Source: Paracyclopina nana
Taxonomy: Eukaryota; Arthropoda; Copepoda; Cyclopoida; Cyclopettidae
Direction: 5' to 3'
DNA length: 64,000 nt
NCBI GenBank assembly: GCA_019096065.1
Contig: JAGUCH010000003.1
Location: 6,448,001 to 6,512,000 of the forward strand
Made by a program: the position numbers and the translations under genes. The notes beneath the pieces were generated by a model. It had not been told where the DNA came from. It saw only the letters and a list, made by a program, of their open reading frames with translations, and ran no database searches. Below are positions 1 through 12,300 of this stretch, piece after piece. The stretch's first letter is position 1, and each line of letters opens with the position of its first letter.

Positions 1-731
1 TCAATACTGGATTGTTGTATCGAACCAAGCTGAAGCTTGAGCCCACCAAATTCGAGTCCTCCTCTTGTGCCAAAAAACCTGGTCCTCCTCCATTGTTGGA
101 AGTCATCTTGTTGACTGGATACAAGCTACCAAAGGAAAGCAGCTGCCTATCTGACATACTTTCATGTACTTGATATTGATCAATCAAGCCACTCTTCCTA
201 CACCTCCTTATGTGAAAACCAAGCCAAGCTTTAAGAAAGCTCTGTGAAAAAGTCCCTTCTCCAAGATAACTATCTTGAATTGAAAATTGATTTAAAAATT
301 GCGATCAATTGAATTTTCTCAAAAGAACTGCCAACTGCGCGAATTCAGAATGGACGCGTTGCGAAACGCCAAAATAGTTGCTGAACCTTGACAATTGATC
401 GAAAAATGGATGCTGGGCATGCTACTAGAGATTTCAAGAGATTAAAATTGAGGCCCATTCTCGAATGTTCTTTCATCCTAAAATTCTTCATCAAGTCGCA
501 AAGCTAGAGCCTGGCAACTGTACCAGCCTACGCATTACTCTCCATGATGTACCCACGTCATCGTACTCCGTACGAACTTTGTGTAAATTAGCAACATACT
601 TAAAATGACTTCGAGCATAAATGAGAAAAGACCAAATTGAATTATTCATGCTAATAAGATGGCTGTCTTGGGAAATCAAATGTCTAATCTTGAGTTCTTC
701 TCTTGTACAAAAAATGTGTAGTACAAACAGT
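1..731. other. no gene recognised; probable upstream intron of the GPCR gene
   Basis: AT-rich sequence with only short chance ORFs. The GPCR exon at 905 begins with a splice acceptor and codes from TM3 onward, so this stretch is probably part of the preceding intron. No TM1-TM2 coding exon could be found here, so the 5' exons are probably left of the window. Confidence 0.4.
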
Positions 732-876
732 GGCTCATTATCTTCAGCGTCTTTGATCGTAGCATGCTTACGGTTGTGGTCGCTTCTTATTTACTGACAT
801 CGCAACCTCGTCAGTAAATAAGAACCGATAACAACCGCAACCATGCTACGATCAAAGACGCGGAAGATAATGAGCC
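732..876. mobile_element. 145-bp foldback MITE, copy 1
   Basis: The stretch is one long imperfect palindrome. It opens GGCTCATTATCTTC, closes GAAGATAATGAGCC, and has a loop of about 12 nt around 799-811. A second copy in reverse orientation lies at 61192-61336 and differs at about seven positions by eye. It has no coding capacity, so it is a non-autonomous inverted-repeat element. I could not establish a clear target-site duplication. It ends 28 bp before the acceptor of the GPCR exon at 905. Confidence 0.85.
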
Positions 877-904
877 CATATTGTATTGTATTGTTTCTTT
901 TCAG

Positions 905-2586
905 ATTGGCTCATCAAAGTGCAACCAATAGCTGACGCCATAGGACAAGTGTCGATGAGCGCGTCCATATTCATGCTCGTGGCATTGACTTGGGAGCGGC
1001 ATTTCGCCATTTGCTCGCCTCACAGCTATCGCATCCAAATCCGGACTATGCCAAGATGGAAGCATTTGGCCATCTATGTTGTACCTGTCTCATTCCTCTC
1101 CATTTTGTTCAACATTCCAGCTTTTCTGAATCTCGAGGTGAGTGGAAAGCTTAGATGTCGTAGCCTTGCTTTTCTCTTCATCCGGAAGACATCAAAGGCA
1201 ATTTCAAAGTTAGAATGAGCAAAAAACCTTGGATTGGAATTTTTGCTGTCTAGTTGCAACCTAAATAGCTGAGCACGCATGCAAGTTTTTGCACAAATGC
1301 TTGAGTAATATGAGAGGTGCTAAAAAAGTGCTTTTAAAGGGCCAAATAAAGCACATACTCTAGTTCATCCATGCAAAGCCAAAAGGCCTTGAATGTAGTC
1401 GTTTGGTCGCCTCAGAGATGCATTTTCCCGTGAATTGCGCAAAAAAGGTAGTCAGCGCTATAAAAGCAATATAAGGAAAAGGAGGTGATTTAAGGCTTCA
1501 CACTATTCTTCATAGCGATTACGCAAGCTACATTAGAGACAATAGGACTGGAATACATTGTATAACCGGGCTCTTTTTTATCACTTCACCAGCCCTCGAG
1601 AATGAATGACATGAAATACCTGCAAGTCAACTTATACCTGAGGATGCTGCATCCCCTGACCACCACAGGGTTGGCTCCACTTGCTCTGCTTACAGTGCTG
1701 AATGTGCGCATTTGCAATGGTATTCTGAGGCTGAGGCAAAGGAAGCAAGAGGCCAATACAGGACCACGCACCACGGCCAAGGAGTTGGCCTCAAGAAAGT
1801 CTTTCCACCCGCGCAATCGCCACGAAATTCACATGACGTACATCGCCATCATGATTGTCGTCATCTTCGTCCTCTTGAATATGCCTCGTGTGGTCCTGGG
1901 CTTTTTTGAGGTGTCAGACACCCTGACAATTCTCAAATGCTTCAAGGCCAACCAGACTTATATGAAAGGTGTGAACTACTATGTGGCTGACATGGTTGCG
2001 AGGCTCTTGATGGTGCTCAACTCGTCCATCAACTTCATGGTCTATTGTGGAGCCAGTAAAAAGTTTCAGGTAACTTCAGTACACTACATATTCCCTGAAA
2101 AGGTGCAGCTGAAGTATTTGGCACCATATGCACGAGATTCACTCTAAAAACGAGCGATTTTTGTAACGTTTCACTTGGCAATTCATTTAGATAATTTATT
2201 GTTATTAAGCTGTGAATAGTACACCGCAATGAACTTTACCTCGCATTTGTACCTTTGTTGTGTAAATGGTGTCTTGGAGTAGTATTTTTCGTATTTGGCC
2301 TGTTCAATAATCTCGAGGATTACTCGCCTGCTTTCGACAAGTTCTCAACAACAATTTGTGTCAATTAAGAAAGGCCTACTGAAAGTACAGTCTTTAAATT
2401 CCTATTCATGCACTGAATCTTCTAAGCGTTGACTTTTTGTTTTAGGAAGCCTTCTCAGAGCTATTTTCGTGTAAGAGAGCTGCTGCAATAAATCAGCCAA
2501 TGTCGCATGGAGGCTCCTTCAATAACAACCAAATAGAAATGGAAGCAATGGAGGCTCAAGGGCAGCTCCAAGACAAGTCATCGTAA
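905..2586 (+). CDS. FMRFamide-receptor-like class A GPCR, 3' exons (TM3-TM7), partial
   Basis: Seven-transmembrane neuropeptide-type receptor at the plasma membrane. Three exons splice in frame: 905-1137 (acceptor ttttcag, donor GTGAGT), 1593-2069 (acceptor caccag, donor GTAACT) and 2446-2586 (acceptor tttag, stop TAA). Exon 1 encodes TM3, an ERH in place of the DRY motif, and TM4. Exon 2 encodes TM5, a basic third loop, TM6 (FVLLNMPRVV) and TM7 (LMVLNSSINFMVYC), which resembles the NSS.NF..YC form typical of invertebrate FMRFamide/peptide receptors. Exon 3 is a short polar tail with a Cys that could be palmitoylated. The N-terminus and TM1-TM2 are absent and presumably lie beyond the left edge. 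The ligand is inferred from family resemblance only. Confidence 0.8.
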
Positions 2587-3203
2587 ATGTGTTATTAATT
2601 GTGATACAACGACTACTGCTACTATCAACTTACTATGATTAAAATGAATTACTTGTTAATGTATTTTTATGTGTAATAGACCAGTTTTACCGAAAGTGAG
2701 CCTATAAGCTCATATTGCATTCATTCAATTCGAGGATGTCAATTAAAGCCCAAAGCATGAAATTGAGTTACCTGAGCCAGCATAACACGTTAGATGCCCA
2801 TTTACTAAGCAAAAAACAAACAATTCGTGAGCGCTATAAGCTTGGTATGTACTCTACGTACATGGAGCTCAGCTATTGATGAAACAAAATACCTACGTGT
2901 CTTGGTGCGTCATAGTAATTAGTTCTTTTAGCGCCCAAGGGCAAAGCTCTGATATAAGGAAGTCTTTTTAGCAAAAACCAATGAAAGCAGAAAGAATGAA
3001 TCGTTTTAACACACATTCAAAGAAAGTGAACAGTTAAAAGGCCTAAAACAAGAACCTTATTTATGGCCAACTACTACACGGAAATATTATACGAAGGTCT
3101 CATGCTTAGAGTAACAGGAAGAGCTAGGAGATAATTGAATTAGGTCGGCTACAATGCTATTTCTGTAAAAACGAGGACACATAGCTAAAAAAATAAATAG
3201 TCT
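2587..3203. other. intergenic, between convergent genes
   Basis: About 600 bp of AT-rich sequence between the GPCR stop codon and the cuticle gene polyadenylation signal. It should contain the GPCR 3' UTR. ATTAAA-like words occur, but no single poly(A) signal stands out. No gene was seen. Confidence 0.5.
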
Positions 3204-3209
3204 TTTATT
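3204..3209 (-). terminator. poly(A) signal AATAAA of the cuticle gene
   Basis: AATAAA on the minus strand, 14 nt downstream of the cuticle protein stop codon at 3223-3225. This is a very short 3' UTR, as is common for abundant small cuticle transcripts. Confidence 0.6.
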
Positions 3210-3222
3210 GCAACTGTCGTGT

Positions 3223-3712
3223 TTAATAATAAAACCTTGCTTCAGCAGGTGCTGCAGTAGGTTCATAGGCAGGAGCAGGAGTAGGTGCGTATGCAGGTGC
3301 AGCAGGTGCGTATGCAGGTTTAGCTGGCACTGCGTAAGGCTTAGCCTCACCTTCGTAGGTGACCTCAGCAACGTAGCCTCCATAGGCATCGACCTTATAG
3401 GATACTTTTTGCAATCTACCATCTGGCAAGGCAACGTAGTAAGATCCACTCGTCTGGTCGCCATTCCTCTCTTCGTTTTGGCCATAATTATTTCCAGAGT
3501 AGTCATCCTTCACTGCCCAGTTGTAAGAGTAGGAGGCGGGGCCATAAGAAGGCTCCTGGTAGGGGGCGGGGTTATCAGCCAAGGCCATGGCCAAAATGCA
3601 GCTCAAAATGAAGACCTAACCAAAAAAAAATATTCTATAGATACTGCCTTTCTTGAATTATTTCCAAATGCAATATCTGATATTTGATGGTAGAAAATGT
3701 TCTTACCTTCAT
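3223..3712 (-). CDS. cuticle protein with R&R (chitin_bind_4) domain
   Basis: Secreted structural protein of the exoskeleton, 132 aa, in two exons. Exon 1 (3707-3712) encodes only Met-Lys. Exon 2 (3223-3615) follows a 91-bp intron (donor GTAAGA, acceptor ggttag). Splitting the gene inside the signal peptide is characteristic of arthropod cuticle genes. The signal peptide is MKVFILSCILAMALA. Residues about 29-85 form an extended Rebers-Riddiford domain with aromatic residues in register (YSYNWAVKDDYSGN, GSYYVALPDGR, VSYKVDAYGGYVAEVTY). The tail is an Ala/Pro/Tyr-rich run with AYAPA-type repeats, likely flexible and cross-linkable. The core resembles crustacean, especially copepod, cuticle proteins. 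There is a TATA box about 66 bp upstream. No lesion seen. Confidence 0.92.
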
Positions 3713-3777
3713 GTTTTATTGTGTTATGCTTTACTTGTCTGGTGGTTGACTAGTGACCGCAATTTGATCCGCAAGTC

Positions 3778-3785
3778 TTTTTATA
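3778..3785 (-). promoter_or_regulatory. TATA box of the cuticle gene
   Basis: TATAAAAA on the minus strand, 66 bp upstream of the cuticle start codon. A start site about 30 bp downstream would give a short 5' UTR of about 35-45 nt. Confidence 0.65.
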
Positions 3786-5968
3786 TTGGCAACACGCCCA
3801 GCTGGAATTCTGGAGGTCAGCTAAGTAACCAACAACGAGCATTTCTTGAGGGGTAAATAGAGCGCTTTATAAGGACAAAGAAATGCTAACGAAATACTTT
3901 TGGCAACTTTAAATTCTGGACTTTTACTGCATTACTCCGACATATGGATAGTAGTACAGTAGGCCTTCATTAAGGAAGCTTTGAAAGTCACTCAGCCTTA
4001 ATTGATGTCACTTGCATTTAGCATTCATAATCACTGATTGGACATGCAGCACTCAGTGTCTTTAGTTAGTGTAAGAAAAATCCCAATGAGGGGCTTTTTG
4101 CATTGACAAAAAATTGCATCCTCGATGGACAATGAGACACAAAAAATAAAGTCAGTGCCTCAGGCTACCTATCAATTCTTCCTCGTCAATTGATCAGAAA
4201 TTGGATTTTTGGGCTATAGCTGAACCCGAGCCACAACAAAACAAAATACAGGAAACGTTGCAAAATTACGACTTTTTTGTATGCGTTGCTGTTTCGCAGG
4301 AATTAAAACGAGTAGCTTTGGTGATAATTTTGGCCCACTTTAAGTAATGGCTTCTCTTGACCCAAAAGCTATATTTGTCCATTTTTGAGTTATGATCCGG
4401 TCGTTTTTTGAGCTTGTAGTTGCATTGCCCCAAGCTTATTGCAGGTCAATGCACATTACAAATAGGCTGCGTTTAAAATTGTTGCCACTTTCTGACCTCG
4501 TTCAAGCATCCATACCAAGGACAGATCGAGCGTGCCAAAATTTCCTTTTGTTCTTTAAAAGCTTAAAAAACGTTGAGTGCTTTACCCATATAGTGTGTGC
4601 TCTAAAAATGTTTTTCTCACACAGTAGCTTAACAGCCGAAAAGGACTCGAAAAATGCATTAGAATTGACCCTCAAAGTCTGCTTAAAAATGCAACACTGC
4701 ATGACATAACTGGTGCGGAAGCTAGTTATTCACGGAGCGAGCCAAAAATGTACTTCTGAATTTAAAGGGGGAAATTAATTGTTCCTCTTTTAACGGAGGC
4801 AAGAAAGTCATGACTAGGTTTAAAGTAACGTACTATAATTTCACTCCAAGTTTAAAGAGTATTAATTTCAGTGATCTGCAGAATTGCTGATTAGATTTGT
4901 GCAGTGTCACTTGATGCACCAGTTTCTTGCTCTGTGGGTACCAACTCAAGTGCATGGGCGTATGTTCAAAGGGTAAAAAGGTTTTTATCTCCTCAAGGCT
5001 GCGCCACAACAGAGAACAAAGATATATAGAATATGTAGTATCAAATTTAATTAGTGCATCATTCATATTTTATGCTGCCATTGTACCTGAAGATCATGCA
5101 TAATTTATCTTTTATGACAATAAAAAAGTGAATTTCATCTGGTTACTGACATGATAAAACTTGGTGATCTGGAAGTCTTCAAAATGAGCTCCATATCCGA
5201 AGCTAATTCCAAATTGCAGCATCTGTGTATGGATAGTGAATTAGCAGCACTGGAAATGAATTCTTCTTCTGCCGAAGAGGATTTCTTCCGTTTGAAAGAA
5301 ATCAAAGCATTTCTGAAGCTCTTGTACACACCCACATATACCACACAATTAACTGAGCTGAAGAAGAAAGATTAGAGCTCATGTTGGAAGTAGCACCTTT
5401 TCTTCAATACCTGTTGAGTACAAGCAAAAGCTTGGCTATGAAGTGCAAAACGACATCCCCACTTCTGCTTTTTGAGAATTGCTAAGCTGAATTACTACTG
5501 TGAAGCAACATTTGCACGGCATAATTTTTTTTTTAGAAAAATGGTGTGGAAATGTCAATTTTCAGTCGTAGACAAGTGGTTGTGTACAGCTACTGACTAG
5601 TTGTAACGGCCGTTACAAAAATTAAGTTTTTACTTGATGTGAAGCTTTGTGGGACTAGTGGAAATGTGATTTTTTATATCCGTGTTTATTTGTAATGAAC
5701 CGCTACGATTATTAGACGACTGAATACAACATTTAATGATTTCTGTGTGCGAGCGCGCATGTATAATAATGAAGTGTTTCATTGTAATATGAAACTTTTG
5801 CTTATTTTTCAGGCATGTTTTGTTGTTCTGGATGCCATGAGTGATAATTGCATTTTGAAGATATTAAATTTTTGGTATGATCACATATATTTGTCAGAAC
5901 TCATGTTAAACATATAATAAATCCGTTCAAAGGTCATGAAATAATAATACGACACTCATAAGACACTT
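3786..5968. other. no gene recognised
   Basis: AT-rich sequence with short unlinked ORFs and no family resemblance. A perfect 18-bp palindrome, TTGTAACGGCCGTTACAA, lies at 5601-5618. The right part (about 5.4-5.97 kb) probably holds the 3' UTR and left end of the CMC transposon, but I could not locate its terminal inverted repeat. Confidence 0.4.
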
Positions 5969-8900
5969 TCACACAAAGAAGAAATCGAATGGCACAGAAA
6001 TGATGACGTTTTGGTCAATTGTGCCCTTCCCGATGACAGAGGCCTTGGGCACACTGTGAATAGTGCTCGGAAGGTTGTGCACAGTCTTGACTCCAACGAC
6101 GTCCCAATTGAGGTTGAAAATGTTGTTGGTTGAGAACCTGGTTGTGCAAAATTTCTTGCACAAGTAATTTTCGCCTTCAATGCTCTGCACTTCGTAGAAG
6201 TTGCCCTCTCGTGTATAAATAATGTTATCCGAGTATCTTTTGTTCTCCTTGTCTGCAAAGCGAACGACGTTGCCACAATCATGACGGCGCACATTGTACG
6301 CGGTCAAAATCTCAATGACTTGCTTAGAGAATGAGCAGGTGTTGGGTTTCACGACTTTTTTAAGGATGGAAAACCTGCCCTCAAATTGAAGAGCAGACAA
6401 GTCTGGAAGCGGTGCAATGTCGCGAATGTCCACCAAGTGGCTGAAATTGTGTAGATTCCAGGTGCATTCCTCAACGTCAAATCCAATTTCATAGCTTCTG
6501 TACAAGTTTCCCATTAGTAGAGTGAATGAGACTTCATTGTCCACCAAGTCACGCCACTTTTCATTGTCAAACATTGCACAGCGTGCCAGGTAAGCAAACA
6601 ATAGCCACGAAGTTTTGCTTACGTGCAATCAAGTCGTTAGCAGTAATCACGACGACGACAGCTAAGAAGCCAACAGCCAGGATGGAGAAGTATTCCTGAG
6701 ACTTGTAAAAAACGTGAGAACGAATCATTGAACGATTAAGTCTCCCAAACTCGCGTGGCATCTTTATATCCATCCACCTGTCATCAAACTTCGTCATCAT
6801 GCTAATTTGATTAGCTGACAGCCTCTTGCCTTGATTACTCTTGATGTTAAAGATGAGCTTAATAAACTTCTTGCAGACGCCACCAATCATGTGCATGGGG
6901 TCGCAGGTGAATGCCTTGAACATGTTGAAATATGGCAAGTCCAGTAGTGGAGAAATCCCAGTCATGCCACATAGCTCCTCAGGAGGAATGTTGTCAATGC
7001 CTTCGTTGCGGATGCGTTCAGCCATGGCATGCCACCACTCATTGGTCCTCTTCTTCAACTTGTCATTCAAAGTAGAACTTGGGAAAACAATCCTGTGGCC
7101 AACCTTTTCACCCTTAGTCAAGCAAAATTCGCAGCTGTAATAGCCAGCAAACGTTTTCAAACTCTTGAGGGCTGCTCTCATTGGTCCGTCAGCAATGATC
7201 CTTCGTATAAATAGAGAAGCACCATTCAGGTCTTCAATCAACTTTTTCAAGACATCTTGACAAGTAGTTTTGGCGTCACGGCTGTGAACATGCATTCCAT
7301 AGATGTAAATGTTCTTGCATTGAGGAAATCTAATGCAAGTGACATCAGTCTTCACGTCGGTGCTTTTTGACACTGGTAGGCCATCCATGAAAATGTCCAC
7401 CATATCCAAGCCTTTTATTGGTGCCTCCAATCTTAGTTGACCGTGAGTTAGCTGGGAGTGCTCAACAATATCATTGATGTCACAATAAGCGAATTCAGAA
7501 ATTCTCTGAAACTTATTTGCAGGATACTTTTTGCGAGGGAAACGCACGTTCTTCTTATCCACGATCAATTCACCAGTCTTCTTGTCTTTGATCTCGTAGT
7601 CCATGAGGACTTTTGGCTTCTTTGTAAGCCATCGCTTCTTACAAGAGTCGAGACCTCGCATTTTGACATCACGATAAACTTTCTCCCTTGCTCTGAACAT
7701 GTCGTAGATGATTTTTTCAGCAGTTTTGTTGCAGAAAGTCTTTCTCATGACAGATGTGAAGATTTCCACAAAACTCCTTGTCCTTGCGTCATTCCCTTGC
7801 AGCTCATTTTCTTTGGTGAAGTATTCCACAAAGGCCGCGTAGTTCATTGGCACCGCCTCTCCATCCGTGTTCATGTCAGCCATGACTTGATCCACATGAT
7901 CAACACGATCATTTTGCTCTGACTGGGCATCGCCGTCCGCCTGCAAGAGCTCCTGTTCATTGGCACTAGTGTCACCAATGTCACTCGCATCGCTATCTTC
8001 TTCTTCTTCACATCTCCTATCCAATTCAAGGTCATGCCCATCCAAAGTGTCATCATCTTCGTCGTCATCTGATGGCAAGGTCACAAAGTGTAACTTCTTT
8101 AAGTAGTGGGCTTTGTTCAAAATGAACTCGTCATAGATACGAGTGGAGACTTCCCTATCAGTCTCTGGCGGGTCAAACGGATCTTGGGAGTGAAAGTTCA
8201 AGATGTCAATTTCAGAATCATCATCTTCAGCTGGCTGTTCTTCATGACTGACAGGTTGAGACTCTTGAGACTCTTGAGACTCCTGATAAACCTGTGCAAT
8301 AGGAACAGAAATAGTGTTGTTGCGACTTCCACTGGGCATGTTAATGTTGACTGAGACATGCTGAACATTTGGTGGTCGACGGACTGGCGGCGGCATTAGC
8401 ATTGGGGCAACAAGATTTGTTGGACGGAACTGAAATCTTGGCGTCTTCTGAGGAAGCTGCAACATTTCTACGTTTGGAGCACTTGTAGCATTAGCGAACG
8501 CATTTTGGTTGCCAACAGTTTCTCGTTCAATCTCATCAGACATGAGTTGCTCAACATTGAAGTTGTCAATTTGCTGATGTTGCACCTCTTGTTCTCGTCT
8601 TAGTTGGTCGATGTCATTGGCCAACATTTCTTCGTCAGACGAGTATTCATCAGAAGCATCCATGGCTTCAATTTCTTGATTGCTGATGATGTTCTCCAGC
8701 TCTTTGAAGCAATCACTGATCAGTTCATTATTGTCAGCGACAGGTGGACGTCTGAAAGGAATGACATGTTACAGAAAAGTTTGGTCAATAAAATGACTCG
8801 TCAAAACTTACCCGGCTCTCAAATCTTGGCTGTCCTGTCGGTTTTGCGGATTGCTATTGACTATAGCACGAATTAACTCGATTTGGCGACGGACATCCTT

Positions 8901-8984
8901 GACGACACGTTTTCCGCGGCGACGAGATTTACTCAATTGACGATGAGACTCATCCCGGTCACGATCCTTTGTACGCCTTGGCAT
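5969..8984 (-). CDS. CMC/EnSpm-like transposase, one unresolved frame change
   Basis: DDE-type transposase, likely nuclear, that cuts and joins element ends. The start is ATG at 8984. Exon 1 (8812-8984) is basic (MPRRTKDRDRDESHR). It splices through a 60-bp intron (donor GTAAGT, acceptor ctttcag) in frame to 8751. Next comes a long acidic Glu/Asp/Gln-rich region (8663 to about 7780), then the catalytic part: MVDIFMDGLPVSKS, ADGPMRAALKSL with the Cys pair CEFC, and CDPMHMIGGVCKKF, matching the conserved Asp/Cys/His blocks of animal EnSpm-like transposases. The C-terminal block has RCAMFDNEKW and NLHNFSHL. Between them, at 6600-6660, the frame changes. Either a very short intron or a one-base indel is present; a CTAAC branch-like motif sits there, but no in-frame GT-AG pair works. 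The end at 5969 is a clean stop. Confidence 0.82.
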
Positions 8985-9350
8985 TGTTGCAGCACTTCGA
9001 CACGAATTATTTCAGAATTTCTCACTTTTACTTATTTGCGACGCAGTAACGTACATACCGGGCAAAAAATTTGCAACAGCTGCCTTTCAACAATAAGAAC
9101 CAATGAGAACGCTTGTTGCAGTACTTGGTCAGCCAATGAAAAAGAAGAATACAATGGACGCCAACTTTTCCGCCAATCAGAGGCAAGCATTCAAAACCAC
9201 AACAAACTTGACATGTACAGTCGTGATCAAGGCGTGATTAAGTGTCAAAGATAAGTCGTACGTTAGCTGACTAATTTTTGCCTAGTCATTCCTGCAAAAC
9301 GGCCGCCGACGAAATTAAAGAAAATTACGACGAGGAAAATTGGGAGTCCA
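8985..9350. promoter_or_regulatory. shared promoter region between the two transposon genes
   Basis: 366 bp separating the divergent start codons of the transposase (8984, minus) and the second gene (9351, plus). A bidirectional promoter and both 5' UTRs must lie here by position. No TATA box is obvious on either strand. Confidence 0.5.
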
Positions 9351-12300
9351 ATGCCGCCAAAAGCCAACCCACCCGCGCCTTTGGGTCCAGGGGTGTATGA
9401 TCGATTGATCATATGTGAGTTTGAAGAGGAAAGTCCGCTCAGCCGTGAACGTCGACATCGTCGATAAGAACGGCGACTTATGGCTCGACACCATTAAGAA
9501 GGCTTTCAATCCGCTGGAAGCAATTCATTCAGTCCACCGGTGCACGGAGATCACTGTCCCCGATGCATTCTCTGGTGAAGATCGGAGCTTCCGCGTCTTT
9601 GCGAGAGTACAAGAAGGTACAAATTTTATGAGCCATTGCAAGTAATGGAATAATACTGATGAGTCCCTCCAAATTTCAGGCGTAGTCTATAAACATTTGC
9701 AAAAGGCAATCGACGAACTCAACGAGGAGATAACGGCTGGCACGAACAACGACATGATGACGGATTACAGTCGTTTGGTTGAGCTGTACTACGAAAAGGT
9801 TCAATCCAACTTCGAATACTTGCCAAGAGAGACGCCAACATCTAAGTTCGTGGTCAAGAGGCTGGATGTGGTCAACACGAGAGAGATGCTGAAGCGCGGA
9901 CCCTACATTACTGACGAATCTGGAGCTGAGAATGCGTCAAGTAAGGCTAACAAAGTCGTTCAAAAACCGCTCCGCCCATCAAAAAATGTTGGCCTTGATG
10001 ACTCGGCAATTTTGGAGGCACGCATTGATCCAGCAAGTGCTACATCAGTAGCCGCGTCTGAGGCGCCAGAGCAGATCATTGAAGAGCCTGCTCAATCTGT
10101 GGATGATGCCGACACGGGTGGCGAGGTCCTAGCCACGTTGACTCTTGATACGACGCTTGATCTTTCCACTTTGGAAGGATGCTCTGTCTTTGATCCTAAT
10201 AAAATGATCATGGAACACGCTGCTCTCGACAAAGAAGCATTGGAAGGCACGTCTGCTGAAGCTGTCGAAAAGCCACAATTGACTCGATGCGATGCCATGA
10301 CAGAAGAGACTATTGAGCTCCACTTCACAAACGAGCAAATTATGAGGGCATTGGACAACTCTCAAGACTCCACCACTATGGAGGTACTTGTGGAGCACTC
10401 GATGGTAAGCTGTTGTCACCTAAAATTATTACTTTGATAGCTAGTGTACAACTTAACCTCACTTACAGGCCGAGTCTGGATCTGTGTCGACTGTCACTGA
10501 TGCGGCTCCAAGTACTTCGACTTCAAAACCTGGATCTATTCGTTCGGTTGTTGGTGGCGACCTTCCCAAGGCTTTGCTTAGCCGTGATTATGATGACGTC
10601 AATCTCAAGGAGTACATTGACATTGCTGTTCAAAGACTCACCGACCTCATCAACGAAAAGTTTGAAAAATTGAACAAGAAAATTGATAATAAGTTCTTAG
10701 GATTTAAGGTAAGTGACTGTGTCTGCTTTTTACACTTTTGCTCAACTTGTGCTACATGTAGGAGGTGAAAAACTTGACCAAAAACATTCACGAGAATGTT
10801 TCAAGCCTGTCATTGAACGAAGGTGCTCGAATCTATGCTAGTTCTCAAGTTCTTGGAAACCCAGAGAACAAAAGCAAGTCGTGGAGCATCTTGTTTAGGC
10901 TTATTCCGTTCAACTTCATGGGGAAGTCAGCTGACATTTTCTTTTCGTTCCACTTTGTCCAAGAACAGCTCGTTGACTTCCTTGCTCCTCACCTACAAGG
11001 CTTGAGTGACAAAGGGATGAATGTTTTCATTGGACGGACCACCATCAACAACTTGTTCACGGATTTAGCACGAGCTCACCTGATTTTCGGTCTCATCAAG
11101 AAGTAAGTCCTTGTTTACTTTCTTTGCATAAGTAGATATTTAGTTTTGTAGCATTTGCACATTTCCTTTACTTTTGTAAATGACGCTCACATCTTACACA
11201 AATCATTATTTGTAGCTCATTGCGTTGCTGCACAATGATTAGCGCCCACTCATGAAAGGGTACTTCAACATGGTGTTTAAAGGCTTGGTGCCACGGATCC
11301 GAACTGCCAAAAGTCTCGATCCAAACAGCAATGACAATTTCTGCGATATAATGCACACTTGCGCTGTTGCGTTCTCCAATGATTACGGCAGTTACCTGAC
11401 ACAAGTGGCTCAGCAGTTCGATGACTTTGACAAGTGTGTTGCGTTCATCATGAAGATTGACAACATGTTTTACGAGAAAAACAAGCACAGCTTGCCTGCT
11501 GGTGTGGTGCCAATGACTCCCGAGGAGCACCGCGCCCAAGTTGCTGGACGGAAGGAGCTTGCACGAGTGTTCAGGTTGAAGAGCACTGAGAATCCAAGGG
11601 AATATCCGAGTGAAGACAGGATCTTGGCTGATCTGTGCGCTAATGCTGGAGTTGAAGCTAGCGAGGATGAGACCATCGACATTATCATGGCTGCTGCGTA
11701 CTTGCAGGGGTATGACCCTTACGCTCTCACCTTTGACCCGAGCTCAAAGCTTCCAGAAGTAAGAGAATTATGTCCTCCAGTCGTCATGTCAAGTTGTACC
11801 ATTGACATTCTTTTCTTTCAGTTGCAGCAATTGTACAATGAGGCGAAGCTCGAAACAAGGACATCTTGGACTTGGTGAATCATTATTCAGCCGATGCTCG
11901 CAACAATATTCCATCAGTTGTTGTGGATGAGACGAGGAAGAGAGGAGCAAGAAAGAAGAGGGCCGATGATGACGACGCTGGCAGCGTTACCACGAGTGCC
12001 AAAGGCAGCAAAGAGTCTCCTGCTAAACGTGCAAGGCGGTCTACTGCAAAATCGCCAAGAAAAGCTTCCCTTTCTCTCAACACACGGTTGAGAAAGCAAG
12101 GAAGAAGATTTCTCAAGCCTTTGAAGAGGATGAGGAGGAGTACTCTAGTGGTGAAGACTTCATGGACAATGCTGCCAAGATGAGACGTCAAATGGCTTTG
12201 GCAAGTGACATTCTTGCTTCAAACAGGGCTGCTGAGGAACGACTGAAGAAGACTGGAACTACATCCATGACCTCAATGCCTCCAGTAAGCCCCTAAATTC

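Noticed and set aside
5151-5375. 75-codon ORF, Lys/Glu/Leu-rich, upstream of the transposase 3' end
   Set aside because: No splice partner, no family resemblance, and length within chance for AT-rich DNA.
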